Assembly (NCBI RefSeq): GCF_000282055.1
Contig: NZ_AKJZ01000040.1
Span: 1-64,000, forward strand
Origin: Flavobacterium sp. CF136
GTDB taxonomy: Bacteria > Bacteroidota > Bacteroidia > Flavobacteriales > Flavobacteriaceae
DNA length: 64,000 nucleotides
Direction: 5' to 3'
Numbering within the stretch: the stretch's first letter is position 1; every line of letters begins with the position of its first letter. Both the position numbers and the translations under genes were made by a program. Shown here one piece after another: positions 25,841 to 33,855 of this stretch. The notes under the pieces are model-generated. The model was not told the origin of the DNA and did not search any database. It worked only from the letters and a program-made list of their open reading frames with translations.

Positions 25841-27346
25841 ATGTCAAAGCAAGTTCGTGTGCGTTTTGCACCAAGTCCAACAGGACCTTTACATATTGGC
25901 GGCGTTCGTACTGCCCTATTTAATTATTTATTTGCCAAAAAAAACAATGGTGTTTTTTATTTAAGAATTGAAGATACAGATCAAACCCGTTTTGTTCCAG
26001 GTGCAGAAGCTTATATTATGGAAGCCCTGGAATGGTTAGGAATTGCACCTGAAGAAACCGTTGGAAAAAATGAAAAATTTGGTCCGTACAGACAAAGTGA
26101 TCGTAAGGAATTATACCAACAATATGCTGATCAATTGATCAATTCAGGTTGGGCCTATTATGCTTTTGATACTCCCGAAGCTTTAGATGCACATAGAAAA
26201 CAGCATGAAGCAGAAGGAAAAACATTTATTTATAATCATCACAATCGTGAAAAGTTAGATACATCTTTAGTAATTTCTGCAGAAGAAGTTTCTAAACGAA
26301 TTACAAATGGAGAACATTATGTTATTCGTTTTAAGACTCCGGTTGATGAAACTTTACATTTAAAAGATATCATTCGTGGCGATGTAAAATTTGAGACCAA
26401 TCTTCTTGACGATAAAGTATTATTTAAAAGTGACGGAATGCCAACTTATCATTTGGCCAATATTGTAGATGATCATTTAATGGAAACTTCACATGTAATT
26501 CGTGGAGAAGAATGGTTGCCATCGATGCCACTTCACGTTTTATTGTACAGAGCTTTTGGTTGGGATGCACCGGAATTTGCACATTTACCATTGATTTTAA
26601 AACCAGTTGGAAACGGAAAATTATCAAAAAGAGATGGAGACAAATTAGGTTTTCCTGTGTTCCCATTAGAATGGAAAACAGAAGAAGGTGTTTCATCCGG
26701 TTACAAAGAGAAAGGTTTTTTCCCGGAAGCAGTTGTAAACTTCCTTGCTTTGTTAGGATGGAATGACGGAACTGATAAAGAATTATTTTCTTTAGAAGAA
26801 TTAGTTGAGTCTTTTGACCTAAACAGAGTTCATAAATCGGGGGCAAAATTTGATCCTGAAAAAAACAAATGGTTCAATCATCAATATTTAATTAAGCAAA
26901 ATGATGTCGATTTAGCGAAAGACTTTACTCCTATTCTGGCAGAAAAAGGTTTCTCGACTCCGCTCGAAGTGACAACTCGTATTGTTTCACTTATAAAAGA
27001 AAGAGCTCATTTCGTTTCTGAATTTTGGGATTTGACTGATTTCTTTTTCCAGGCACCAACATCTTATGATGAAAAAGCAAGCAAAAACTGGAAAGAAGAA
27101 ACGCCGGCTTTAATGCAGGAATTGATTTCGACTCTTGAATATATTGACGGTTTTGATTCAGCCAATATTGAAGCAATCGTAAAAGACTGGTTAACGAAAA
27201 ACGAAATTGGAATGGGAAAAGTAATGCAACCCTTCCGCTTGAGTTTGGTTGGAGCTTTAAAAGGCCCTCACCTATTTGACATAGTTGAAATCATTGGGAA
27301 AGAAGAAACTATTTCGAGAATTCAGAAAGCAATAAGTACTTTATAA
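25841..27346 (+). CDS. gltX: Glutamyl-tRNA synthetase
   Basis: Class I synthetase that charges tRNA-Glu. The N-terminal signature RFAPSPTGPLHIGGVRTALFNYLFAK contains HIGG (residues ~18-21). RGEEWLPSMPLHVLLY and the KLSKR loop in GNGKLSKRDGDKLGFPVFP follow. The anticodon-binding C-terminal half is complete. 501 residues is a normal bacterial length. Only one glutamyl-type enzyme is seen here, and the organism also has glnS at 31-33 kb. Confidence 0.95.
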   Translation: MSKQVRVRFAPSPTGPLHIGGVRTALFNYLFAKKNNGVFYLRIEDTDQTRFVPGAEAYIMEALEWLGIAPEETVGKNEKFGPYRQSDRKELYQQYADQLINSGWAYYAFDTPEALDAHRKQHEAEGKTFIYNHHNREKLDTSLVISAEEVSKRITNGEHYVIRFKTPVDETLHLKDIIRGDVKFETNLLDDKVLFKSDGMPTYHLANIVDDHLMETSHVIRGEEWLPSMPLHVLLYRAFGWDAPEFAHLPLILKPVGNGKLSKRDGDKLGFPVFPLEWKTEEGVSSGYKEKGFFPEAVVNFLALLGWNDGTDKELFSLEELVESFDLNRVHKSGAKFDPEKNKWFNHQYLIKQNDVDLAKDFTPILAEKGFSTPLEVTTRIVSLIKERAHFVSEFWDLTDFFFQAPTSYDEKASKNWKEETPALMQELISTLEYIDGFDSANIEAIVKDWLTKNEIGMGKVMQPFRLSLVGALKGPHLFDIVEIIGKEETISRIQKAISTL

Positions 27347-27365
27347 AAGATATATTTTCAAAACA

Positions 27366-27408
27366 CAAACGCTAAGTAACATTAACAAAATGTACTTAGC
27401 GTTTTTTT
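27366..27408 (+). terminator. gltX terminator
   Basis: AAACGCTAAGT (27366-27376) pairs with ACTTAGCGTTT (27393-27403). A second ACATT/AATGT stem lies inside, and an eight-T run follows. Confidence 0.85.
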
Positions 27409-27470
27409 TATATTCAAACCCGAAGAAATTTCGTAATTTACACATCCATAAAACTTAAATCAATATCATT

Positions 27471-28451
27471 ATGAGTATTCCATTTATTATCATTTTAGTC
27501 TTCGGCTTCTTTATTTTCCTGTCTTCATTCTTTACAGTAAAACAACAATCTTCTGTTGTAATAGAAAGATTTGGTAAATTTTTAAGCGTAAGAAATTCGG
27601 GTTTGCAACTTAAAATTCCAATCGTGGATAGAATTGCCGGACGTGTAAATCTTAAAATTCAACAGTTAGATGTTATTATCGAAACAAAAACTAAAGACAA
27701 CGTTTTTATCAAAATGAAAGTTTCGGTTCAGTTTAAAGTTATTCAGGAAAAGGTATATGATGCTTTTTATAAACTTGAATATCCACACGATCAAATTACC
27801 GCTTATGTTTTTGATGTTGTACGTGCTGAAGTTCCAAAACTAAAACTGGATGACGTTTTTGAAAGAAAAGATGATATCGCAATTGCAGTAAAAAGAGAAT
27901 TAAATGAAGCAATGACTACTTACGGATATGATATTATCAATACTTTGGTTACTGATATTGATCCGGATATTCAGGTAAAAAATGCAATGAACAGAATCAA
28001 TGCTGCAGACAGAGAAAAAACGGCTGCTGAATTTGAAGCTGAAAGTTCAAGAATCAGAATCGTTGCAAAAGCAAAAGCAGAAGCAGAAAGTAAACGTTTA
28101 CAAGGTCAGGGTATTGCAGATCAGCGTCGTGAAATTGCAAGAGGTTTGGTAGAAAGTGTTGAAGTTTTGAATAATGTTGGAATCAATTCTCAAGAAGCTT
28201 CAGCTTTAATTGTGGTTACTCAACATTATGATACTTTGCAGGCAATTGGAGCTGATGCAAATTCTAATTTGATCTTGCTTCCAAATTCTCCACAAGCCGG
28301 AAGTGATATGCTGAACAATATGGTGGCATCATTTACAGCATCTAATCAGGTTGGTGAAATGATGAAGAAAAACAATAAAAAAATTGAAAAGCCTAAAAAA
28401 ATAGAACCTCAATCCGGTTACGAAGATGACATAACACCGGAAATCAAATAA
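27471..28451 (+). CDS. SPFH/Band 7 membrane protein, QmcA/stomatin-like
   Basis: A 326-residue protein. A single N-terminal membrane helix (residues ~3-22) is followed by an SPFH domain (SSVVIERFGKFLSVRNSGLQLKIPIVDRI ... VKRELNEAMTTYGYDIINTLVTDIDPD). A charged coiled coil (AADREKTAAEFEAESSRIRIVAKAKAEAESKRLQGQG) comes next, then a Lys-rich tail. Such proteins oligomerise into membrane microdomain scaffolds or protease regulators. No partner NfeD-like or FtsH gene is adjacent. A terminator shared with the convergent gene follows. Confidence 0.85.
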   Translation: MSIPFIIILVFGFFIFLSSFFTVKQQSSVVIERFGKFLSVRNSGLQLKIPIVDRIAGRVNLKIQQLDVIIETKTKDNVFIKMKVSVQFKVIQEKVYDAFYKLEYPHDQITAYVFDVVRAEVPKLKLDDVFERKDDIAIAVKRELNEAMTTYGYDIINTLVTDIDPDIQVKNAMNRINAADREKTAAEFEAESSRIRIVAKAKAEAESKRLQGQGIADQRREIARGLVESVEVLNNVGINSQEASALIVVTQHYDTLQAIGADANSNLILLPNSPQAGSDMLNNMVASFTASNQVGEMMKKNNKKIEKPKKIEPQSGYEDDITPEIK

Positions 28452-28465
28452 ATATAAAAAACAAG

Positions 28466-28491
28466 AAAGAGGCTTAATTGCCTCTTTTTTT
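28466..28491 (+). terminator. Terminator of the SPFH gene
   Basis: AAAGAGGC (28466-28473) pairs with GCCTCTTT (28480-28487), with a T-run after it. The stop codon of the convergent DUF6327-like gene lies in the loop. Confidence 0.8.
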
Positions 28492-28728
28492 ATTTATAAA
28501 CCATCCTATTATGTATGGTAAAACCGATTGTAAAATATTTACATAAGAATTTGAAAAATATTCTTTATAAGAAGAAAAAAATCCGTTTACAATATTTTGC
28601 GGTGTAATGCTTTCCTTTGTTTTCTGAAAACTTAAAACTAATTTTTGATAATTGATCTCTTTTTGGAGTTTTAAAATTTCCAAATCTCTTTCGATTTCAG
28701 CGTATGAAGAGTATTTTTTTGTATCCAT
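28474..28728 (-). CDS. DUF6327-like small protein
   Basis: An 84-residue protein with the recognisable opening YSSYAEIERDLEILKLQKEINYQKL, which I associate with DUF6327 of flavobacteria. A weakly hydrophobic stretch lies near the end (LPYIIGWFINKK). It is the last gene of a three-gene unit with a YtxH protein and a holin-like protein, which suggests a joint role at the cell envelope under stress. The function is unknown and the family name is from memory. Confidence 0.65.
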   Translation of the reverse strand: MDTKKYSSYAEIERDLEILKLQKEINYQKLVLSFQKTKESITPQNIVNGFFSSYKEYFSNSYVNILQSVLPYIIGWFINKKRGN

Positions 28729-28731
28729 AAA

Positions 28732-29082
28732 TTAATCATTAAAAAAGATTTCTGAAAATTTCTCCAAAATTGGGCCTTCAACCATTTTGTCTTTTATAAA
28801 GAAAAGTAAAATTGTTGCCAGCAAGTACATCCCTCCTACTGTCAAAAATCCTAAAGTATAACTCCCGAACATATTACTGAAAGCAAAAGCTGCAGCAACA
28901 GAACCAAATAACAAAACCATACTAAAACATAGTAAAATCAAAGTAAACTTAAAAATTAAAGTTGTAGATTTCATTGCAACCTTAAAACCCCAAAGTTTGT
29001 AATACGCTAAATGACTATCGAAATATTCTTTAGCCTGATCCTGAATATTTTCAGTATGTTCTTTTAATTCTTCAAAAGCCAT
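28732..29082 (-). CDS. Phage-holin-3_6-like membrane protein
   Basis: I start at the ATG at 29082 (MAFEELKEH, 116 residues). The frame extends to 29175, but the extra 31 residues are hydrophobic and unlike the family. An N-terminal amphipathic helix precedes two membrane helices (FTLILLCFSMVLLFGSVAAAFAF, LGFLTVGGMYLLATILLFFI). Despite the family name these proteins are common chromosomal envelope proteins and do not imply a phage. It sits between YtxH and DUF6327-like genes, three bases upstream of the latter. Confidence 0.7.
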   Translation of the reverse strand: MAFEELKEHTENIQDQAKEYFDSHLAYYKLWGFKVAMKSTTLIFKFTLILLCFSMVLLFGSVAAAFAFSNMFGSYTLGFLTVGGMYLLATILLFFIKDKMVEGPILEKFSEIFFND

Positions 29083-29211
29083 AATTGTTGTTTTAATTAA
29101 AAAAGAAAACACAAAACACACATTAAATAATTGTCTTTTGATCATTTTAAAAGTAATTAAAATAATCTGAAACAACTACAAAACTATGTGAGCTTTGTGT
29201 TTCCCGGATTT

Positions 29212-29538
29212 TTATTTCTGAAGTTTAGCGTTTTGAGCTTTTAAATCAGCAAGTTTAGATTCTAAAAATGAAATTACTTCTTCTGTTTTATGACTAACGT
29301 TCGAAAGTAACTCATCAAAAGTTCCATCAAGATTTTGTGTGACGTTAGTAAATTTTTCACGAAGAACATCAGAACTGGCTGAAATTGAATCTTGTAAATT
29401 ATGTTTGGCATCATCTAAACCTTCTTTTAATTTGGCACGGGTTTTAGATCCTTTATCCGGAGCAAACAAAATTCCGATTGCAGCTCCTACTGCTGCACCA
29501 GCTAAAATTGCTGCGATTGTATTTGACTTATTAGACAT
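29212..29538 (-). CDS. YtxH-domain protein
   Basis: A 108-residue protein with the YtxH hallmark IAAILAGAAVGAAIGILFAPDKGSKTRAKLKEGL: a small glycine/alanine-rich membrane helix followed by FAPxxG. A helical, charged C-terminal half follows. First gene of a unit with a holin-like and a DUF6327-like gene. YtxH proteins are often general-stress-induced in other bacteria; their biochemical role is not known. A near-consensus -7 box TACCTTTA lies upstream. Confidence 0.8.
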   Translation of the reverse strand: MSNKSNTIAAILAGAAVGAAIGILFAPDKGSKTRAKLKEGLDDAKHNLQDSISASSDVLREKFTNVTQNLDGTFDELLSNVSHKTEEVISFLESKLADLKAQNAKLQK

Positions 29539-29616
29539 GATATTAAATTTAAGTGATTAATAAAGGTACTATTTTTTTAAATTATAAAATATTCATTAAA
29601 AGATATTTATATAAAA

Positions 29617-30096
29617 TTAATAAGCATAAGCAACAACTTCATACTTACCATTATCTTTTTCAATAATGCTTACAAAAGGATAACCATTAGAAGCCGATTT
29701 TGTTTTTATCAGCATTGCAGTGCGCTTCTGTTGTGCAATTGGCGGCTCTCCTTTTGTCTTTACTGAGACTCCTGAAAAGTTGGCAACTTGTTTTAAACCA
29801 ATTGTTTTTTCCTGAGGAAGAACTTTTACTAATTTATAATCTGATTTTGAATTTACTATAATCTTATTAGAAATTTTTTGAGTTTGATTCGTCTTTTTGT
29901 TGGTTACATGTGAAACAGCATGTTTTGTAATTTTGATTTCTTCATGACTTCCGTTTAAGGAATAATGAAGTAGATCATTTTCATGTTTGATAAAATTAAC
30001 ATCCAACTCTTCTCCATTGTGTTTTGTGATTTGATGTGTTTGAGAAATTGCGATATTGGCAAATAAAAATGATAGCGTAAAATATATAACTTTCAT
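29617..30096 (-). CDS. Small exported protein of unknown function
   Basis: A 159-residue protein that I do not recognise. Signal peptide residues ~1-19 (ending NIAISQ). The mature part is rich in Lys, His and Thr, including ITKHNGEELDVNFIKHENDLLHYSLNG, a beta-strand-type pattern. The C-terminal third (AQQKRTAMLIKTKSASNGYPFVSIIEKDNGKYEVVAYAY) may form another beta sheet. It stands alone, with the gene-poor micro-ORF region upstream. Confidence 0.6.
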   Translation of the reverse strand: MKVIYFTLSFLFANIAISQTHQITKHNGEELDVNFIKHENDLLHYSLNGSHEEIKITKHAVSHVTNKKTNQTQKISNKIIVNSKSDYKLVKVLPQEKTIGLKQVANFSGVSVKTKGEPPIAQQKRTAMLIKTKSASNGYPFVSIIEKDNGKYEVVAYAY

Positions 30097-30406
30097 AAAT
30101 TTAAATTAAGGATTAAAAAATGTCATAATGAAATTCAAAATTTTGAAATAATACACAAAATCAATTTATGGCATTTTGAAATTATGAAACCATTTTAAAA
30201 AATACTTTTACGCGAAATATTATCAAAATCAGCTCACAATGAAATGAGAACATAAATTTGTTTTTTTAGAAATCATTTTAGAAGTTCATCCAAAAAACAA
30301 AAAATTATTTTTTCTGTACTTTGAAGAAATTCAGTTTTTAATCTTAAGTAGAAATTACAATTTTTTAAAAATCATTACTGAGTTTTGGTATACCTATAAA
30401 AATAGC

Positions 30407-30620
30407 TACTTTATGAACAATTGTATGTTAACAACCCGTTAAACTAAGAAATATAAAGGCTAAAACTAAAATAAAGGCCAAAAATCAACAATAAATCAAA
30501 AAATGAGCAATGTGTCGAAAGAAATAAAAAAATGGCTTAAAATTAATTTATGAAGGTTGTTTTTAATTTAAAATATCTATTAAATTTTAATTTTTAATAG
30601 AAAAACTAAATAATAATAAT
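30407..30620 (+). repeat. Micro-ORF cassette, copy 1
   Basis: Aligned with copy 2 at an offset of 308 bases. The block ACTTTAT (30408) is 95 bases before the ATG in both copies. The 33 bases 30526-30558 are identical to 30834-30866, and the 3' part ending ACTAAATAAT also matches. TTTTG (30383-30387) plus TACTTTAT (30407-30414), 19 bases apart, form a near-consensus promoter for copy 1. Confidence 0.6.
30503..30553 (+). CDS. Putative 16-residue peptide, copy 1
   Basis: MSNVSKEIKKWLKINL, ATG to TGA. The last eight residues are identical to those of the peptide at 30811. The position within a duplicated leader and the shared length argue for function. It is too short to confirm by coding statistics and may be part of a structured RNA instead. 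Confidence 0.3.
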   Translation: MSNVSKEIKKWLKINL

Positions 30621-30714
30621 AAGTATTGTAACTAAGAATTTTAATCATTAAAATTGATATAAATTATTTAGCTAATTTTTAAAAACAGATTTTTATAGAA
30701 ATAATTGAAATTAC

Positions 30715-30925
30715 AACTTTATAAACAATTTGTTGTTAATAAGATCTCAAGTAGTATAAAATCAGAGTAAAAATCAAAATAAGGTCTTTAAATTAAAGAT
30801 TTTCTCAAAGATGATTAATGAGGTGGAAGAAGTAAAAAAATGGCTTAAAATTAATTTATGAAGGTTAGTTTTAATCAATAATATTTATAAATTTTTAAAT
30901 TATAATAGTAAAACTAAATAATAAA
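30715..30925 (+). repeat. Micro-ORF cassette, copy 2
   Basis: Second copy of the unit at 30407, with the same 95-base distance from ACTTTAT (30716) to the ATG. It runs into the hairpin at 30926. Confidence 0.6.
30811..30861 (+). CDS. Putative 16-residue peptide, copy 2
   Basis: MINEVEEVKKWLKINL, same length as copy 1 with no indel. All base differences in the first eight codons change the amino acid, while the second eight codons are identical in DNA. Confidence 0.3.
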   Translation: MINEVEEVKKWLKINL

Positions 30926-30950
30926 AAAAGCGCTTATAAAAAGCGCTTTT
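30924..30950 (-). terminator. glnS terminator
   Basis: AAAAGCGCTT (30926-30935) pairs with AAGCGCTTTT (30941-30950). On the minus strand a run of seven T follows. It may also end the plus-strand cassette. Confidence 0.8.
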
Positions 30951-30968
30951 CAATAGATTATAATGATA

Positions 30969-33086
30969 TTATTTTTTTATCATTTCAGAAAGAATTTCAA
31001 TTTCTCTCTCGGAAGCATTTTTTGGATGATTTGAATGTAACTTCAAAATATCTTCTTCAAACTGATTTTTAAAATTTTCATTTTCTAAATCTCTTAAATT
31101 CAAAAGTGCTTTTGATCGAACATAAGTCGATTCACTTCTTAGAGACATCGTGTATAATTTTTTGATATCGTCTTCTTCAAAGTCAGAGGATTTTAAATTT
31201 GAATGTTTCAATATAAAATGAGCAAACAATAAAGAAGCTTTATTATTATTGATATTCTTCTTTAATGAATTTTGTAATAAAGAAAAACTTGAAACATTTT
31301 TGATGCTCTCCCCTATTGCGTTTTCAATTGCAATACGTTCCGGTTTAGTTTCAACTTTAAAATATTTGTTTATTTCTTTTAAAGAATTATTGATACTGTT
31401 CTCTTCTTTTTTGCCTTTTTCTTCCCAGGCATCTTTTAGTCCAACTGTTTTGTTAAATACTAATTTTGAAGAAGTTGAGTCTTTATCAACAGTAAAATAT
31501 CCCAAACGTTGAAACTGAAATTTATCTTCATTTTGAGCTGTTGCTAAACTTGGTTCAACAAATCCTTTTACAATTTCCAAAGAATTTGGATTCACAAAAT
31601 CTAAGAAATTTTTCTCTTTATAACTGTCCGGCGCTTCATCTGTAAACAAACGATCATACAAACGAACTTCAGCTTCAACTGCATGTTGGATTGAAACCCA
31701 ATGCAAAGTTCCGGATACTTTTCTCTGGCTTGCTTCTGTACCGCTTCCGCTTAAAGAATCCGTGTCATAAGTAACATGAATTTCAGTAATATTTCCTTCA
31801 GCATCTTTTACAACACTTTCTCCTTTAATGATATACGCGTTTTTAAGACGTACTTCTTTTCCTAAGGTCAAACGGAAAAACTTTGCCGGTGCTTCTTCTA
31901 AAAAGTCTTCTCTTTCAATGTATAATTCACGTGAAAAAGGTACTTTTCTAAAGCCCGCATTTTCATCTTCCTGATTATTTTCGGCTTCCAACCACTCCTC
32001 TTTTCCTTCAGGATAATTGGTAATTATTAATTTTACAGGATCCAAAACAGCCATTACACGAGGTGCAATTTTGTTCAAATCTTCACGAATACAAAATTCT
32101 AAAACCGATACATTAATCAAGTTATCACGTTTTGCTATACCAATTGTATTAGCAAAATTACGCAATGAAGCAGCTGTATAACCTCTTCTTCTTAACCCTG
32201 AAATAGTTGACATTCTTGGATCATCCCAACCATTAACATGCTTTTCCTTAACCAGTTGCTGCAGTTTTCTTTTACTCACAACAGTATGAGAAAGGTTACG
32301 TCTTGCGAATTCTCTTTGCTTTGGACGAATCTTATTTTCATCAATAATTTGATCTAAAAACCAATCGTATAATTCACGATGAGGCAAGAATTCAAGTGTA
32401 CAAAATGAATGTGAGATTTCCTCTAAATAATCACTTTGCCCATGTGCCCAGTCGTACATTGGATAGATTTTCCAGGTATCTCCGGTTCTATGGTGATGTT
32501 TATGTAAAATCCTGTACATGATAGGATCACGCATTAGCATATTAGTAGATTTCATGTCTATTTTTGCACGAAGAATGTGAGTTCCAGCCTCAAATTCCCC
32601 ATTTTTCATTCTCTCGAATAAATCTAAATTTTCTTCAACAGAACGATTTCTAAACGGACTATCAACACCTTCGGTCGATGGAGTTCCTTTTTGAATAGCC
32701 ATATCTTCAGAAGATTGACTATCAATATAAGCCTTATTTTTTTTGATTAATAAAACGGCCCAATCGTATAATTGTTGAAAATAATCTGAAGCATAACGTT
32801 CTTCTGTCCAGTTATAACCCAGCCATTCCACATCTTTTTTAATTGCATCAACAAATTCCTGTTCTTCTTTTTCAGGATTTGTATCATCAAAACGTAAGTT
32901 TACAGGAGACTGATAATCAATACCTAAACCAAAATTTAATGCTATTGAACTTGCGTGTCCGATATGCAAATAACCATTTGGTTCTGGTGGAAAACGAAAA
33001 CGAAGTTTGGAATTTGACAGACCTGATTTCAGATCTTCTTCTATGATTTGTTCAATAAAATTGAGTGATTTCTCTTCTGATGCCAT
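30969..33086 (-). CDS. glnS: Glutaminyl-tRNA synthetase with C-terminal extension
   Basis: Charges tRNA-Gln directly. RFPPEPNGYLHIGHASSIALNFGL (HIGH at ~38-41), DDTNPEKE, PMYDWAHGQSDYLE and the KMSKS-equivalent VVSKRKLQQL are all present, followed by the anticodon-binding beta barrels. The E. coli enzyme has ~554 residues; this one has 705. The extra ~150 C-terminal residues (from about EEKGKKEENS) are helical, with HEAT-like SLRSESTYVRSKALLNLRDLE. They may bind tRNA, like the YqeY-type appendage of some GlnRS, but I do not recognise them firmly. Confidence 0.93.
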   Translation of the reverse strand: MASEEKSLNFIEQIIEEDLKSGLSNSKLRFRFPPEPNGYLHIGHASSIALNFGLGIDYQSPVNLRFDDTNPEKEEQEFVDAIKKDVEWLGYNWTEERYASDYFQQLYDWAVLLIKKNKAYIDSQSSEDMAIQKGTPSTEGVDSPFRNRSVEENLDLFERMKNGEFEAGTHILRAKIDMKSTNMLMRDPIMYRILHKHHHRTGDTWKIYPMYDWAHGQSDYLEEISHSFCTLEFLPHRELYDWFLDQIIDENKIRPKQREFARRNLSHTVVSKRKLQQLVKEKHVNGWDDPRMSTISGLRRRGYTAASLRNFANTIGIAKRDNLINVSVLEFCIREDLNKIAPRVMAVLDPVKLIITNYPEGKEEWLEAENNQEDENAGFRKVPFSRELYIEREDFLEEAPAKFFRLTLGKEVRLKNAYIIKGESVVKDAEGNITEIHVTYDTDSLSGSGTEASQRKVSGTLHWVSIQHAVEAEVRLYDRLFTDEAPDSYKEKNFLDFVNPNSLEIVKGFVEPSLATAQNEDKFQFQRLGYFTVDKDSTSSKLVFNKTVGLKDAWEEKGKKEENSINNSLKEINKYFKVETKPERIAIENAIGESIKNVSSFSLLQNSLKKNINNNKASLLFAHFILKHSNLKSSDFEEDDIKKLYTMSLRSESTYVRSKALLNLRDLENENFKNQFEEDILKLHSNHPKNASEREIEILSEMIKK

Positions 33087-33105
33087 TATTTTATAGTAAT
33101 TTTAG

Positions 33106-33113
33106 CAAAGATA
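33106..33113 (-). promoter_or_regulatory. -7 box of glnS
   Basis: TATCTTTG on the minus strand, 20 bases upstream of the ATG at 33086. Confidence 0.5.
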
Positions 33114-33202
33114 AAAAAGTTTAGAGTTTTCGGTTTACAGTTTAGAGTTTTCTTTAGAAACTTCTCACTGAAATTGAATAATTAAGCAGAATAATTAAAA
33201 AA

Positions 33203-33562
33203 ATGGGAGTAATAAAATTAAAAAACATCCGAACTTTTTCATACCACGGATGTTTAATTGAAGAAGGAAAAATAGGGTCTGATTATACTGTAGATTTAAA
33301 AATTAAAACCAATTTACAGAAATCAGCAACAACAGATCATTTAGCTGATACAGTTGATTACGTACATTTAAATAAAATTGTTACTGAAGAAATGGCAATT
33401 CGTTCACATTTATTAGAACATGTTGCAAAAAGAATCAATATTCGTATTTTGGCAGAAATTCCTTTGGTAGAAAAAACTACAGTTTCAGTTTCTAAAATTA
33501 ATCCGCCTATTGGTGGTGATGTTGAATCAGTTACTATAAAAATGACAGAAATTAAAAAGTAA
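33203..33562 (+). CDS. folB: Dihydroneopterin aldolase
   Basis: A 119-residue folate-biosynthesis enzyme that cleaves dihydroneopterin to 6-hydroxymethyl-dihydropterin and glycolaldehyde. Family features are IRTFSYHGCLIEEGKIGSDYTVDLKI (the YHG motif with E), TVDYVHLNKIV, LLEHVAKRINI and the conserved KINPPIGGDVESVTIKM. No other folate gene is adjacent. It is divergent from glnS and followed by tRNA-Cys. Confidence 0.9.
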   Translation: MGVIKLKNIRTFSYHGCLIEEGKIGSDYTVDLKIKTNLQKSATTDHLADTVDYVHLNKIVTEEMAIRSHLLEHVAKRINIRILAEIPLVEKTTVSVSKINPPIGGDVESVTIKMTEIKK

Positions 33563-33608
33563 TTCTACCTAATAAAAAAGTAATTTTTTAAAATAGTTTA
33601 CATTAAGC

Positions 33609-33639
33609 TTTTGAATTTTAAAGATTTTAGTTACTTTTG
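33609..33639 (+). promoter_or_regulatory. Promoter of tRNA-Cys
   Basis: TTTTG (33609-33613), 18 bases, then TACTTTTG (33632-33639), a complete Bacteroidota promoter ending 16 bases before the mature tRNA. Confidence 0.7.
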
Positions 33640-33655
33640 CCGTCCGTTCAACTAC

Positions 33656-33726
33656 GGCGTCGTGGCCGAGCGGCTAGGCTGGGCTCTGCAAAAGCTCCTA
33701 CTCCGGTTCGAATCCGGACGATGCCT
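33656..33726 (+). tRNA. tRNA-Cys(GCA)
   Basis: 71 bases that fold into a standard cloverleaf. The acceptor stem GGCGTCG pairs with CGATGCC and the D stem GCC with GGC. The anticodon stem GGGCT pairs with AGCTC around the loop CTGCAAA (anticodon GCA), and the T arm is TCCGG-TTCGAAT-CCGGA. The discriminator base is T, as expected for tRNA-Cys. CCA is not encoded. Confidence 0.95.
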
Positions 33727-33727
33727 C

Positions 33728-33760
33728 AAAAACCTTCAAGGAAACTTGGAGGTTTTTTTT
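33728..33760 (+). terminator. tRNA-Cys terminator
   Basis: AAAAACCTTCAAG (33728-33740) pairs with CTTGGAGGTTTTT (33745-33757) around a GAAA tetraloop, with a T-run. Confidence 0.85.
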
Positions 33761-33803
33761 ATGCTTGTTTTTGTCCTTAGAGAAACTGTAACTTATAAAC
33801 ACA

Positions 33804-33828
33804 AAAAACCTCTCGATTTGAGAGGTTT
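33804..33828 (-). terminator. Terminator of the LysE-family gene
   Basis: AAACCTCTC (33806-33814) pairs with GAGAGGTTT (33820-33828). On the minus strand it ends in a T-run after the stop at 33856. Confidence 0.75.
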
Positions 33829-33855
33829 AAATTTATATTTTTCAATTATTAACAG

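Larger units (their letters stand above)
30097..30968. other. Gene-poor region with a tandem duplicated cassette
   Basis: 872 bases without a conventional gene. The left ~300 bases are AT-rich and show nothing clear beyond possible promoter elements for the minus-strand gene at 30096. The right part holds two copies of a cassette offset by exactly 308 bases, each with a 16-codon ORF, and ends with the glnS terminator. Confidence 0.6.

Noticed and set aside
26424..26846. 140-residue minus-strand ORF in gltX
   Set aside because: Lies wholly inside gltX in another frame and has no recognisable features.
28732..29538. Prophage signal from a holin-family protein
   Set aside because: YtxH, holin-like and DUF6327 genes form a common flavobacterial operon, and no other phage gene is near.
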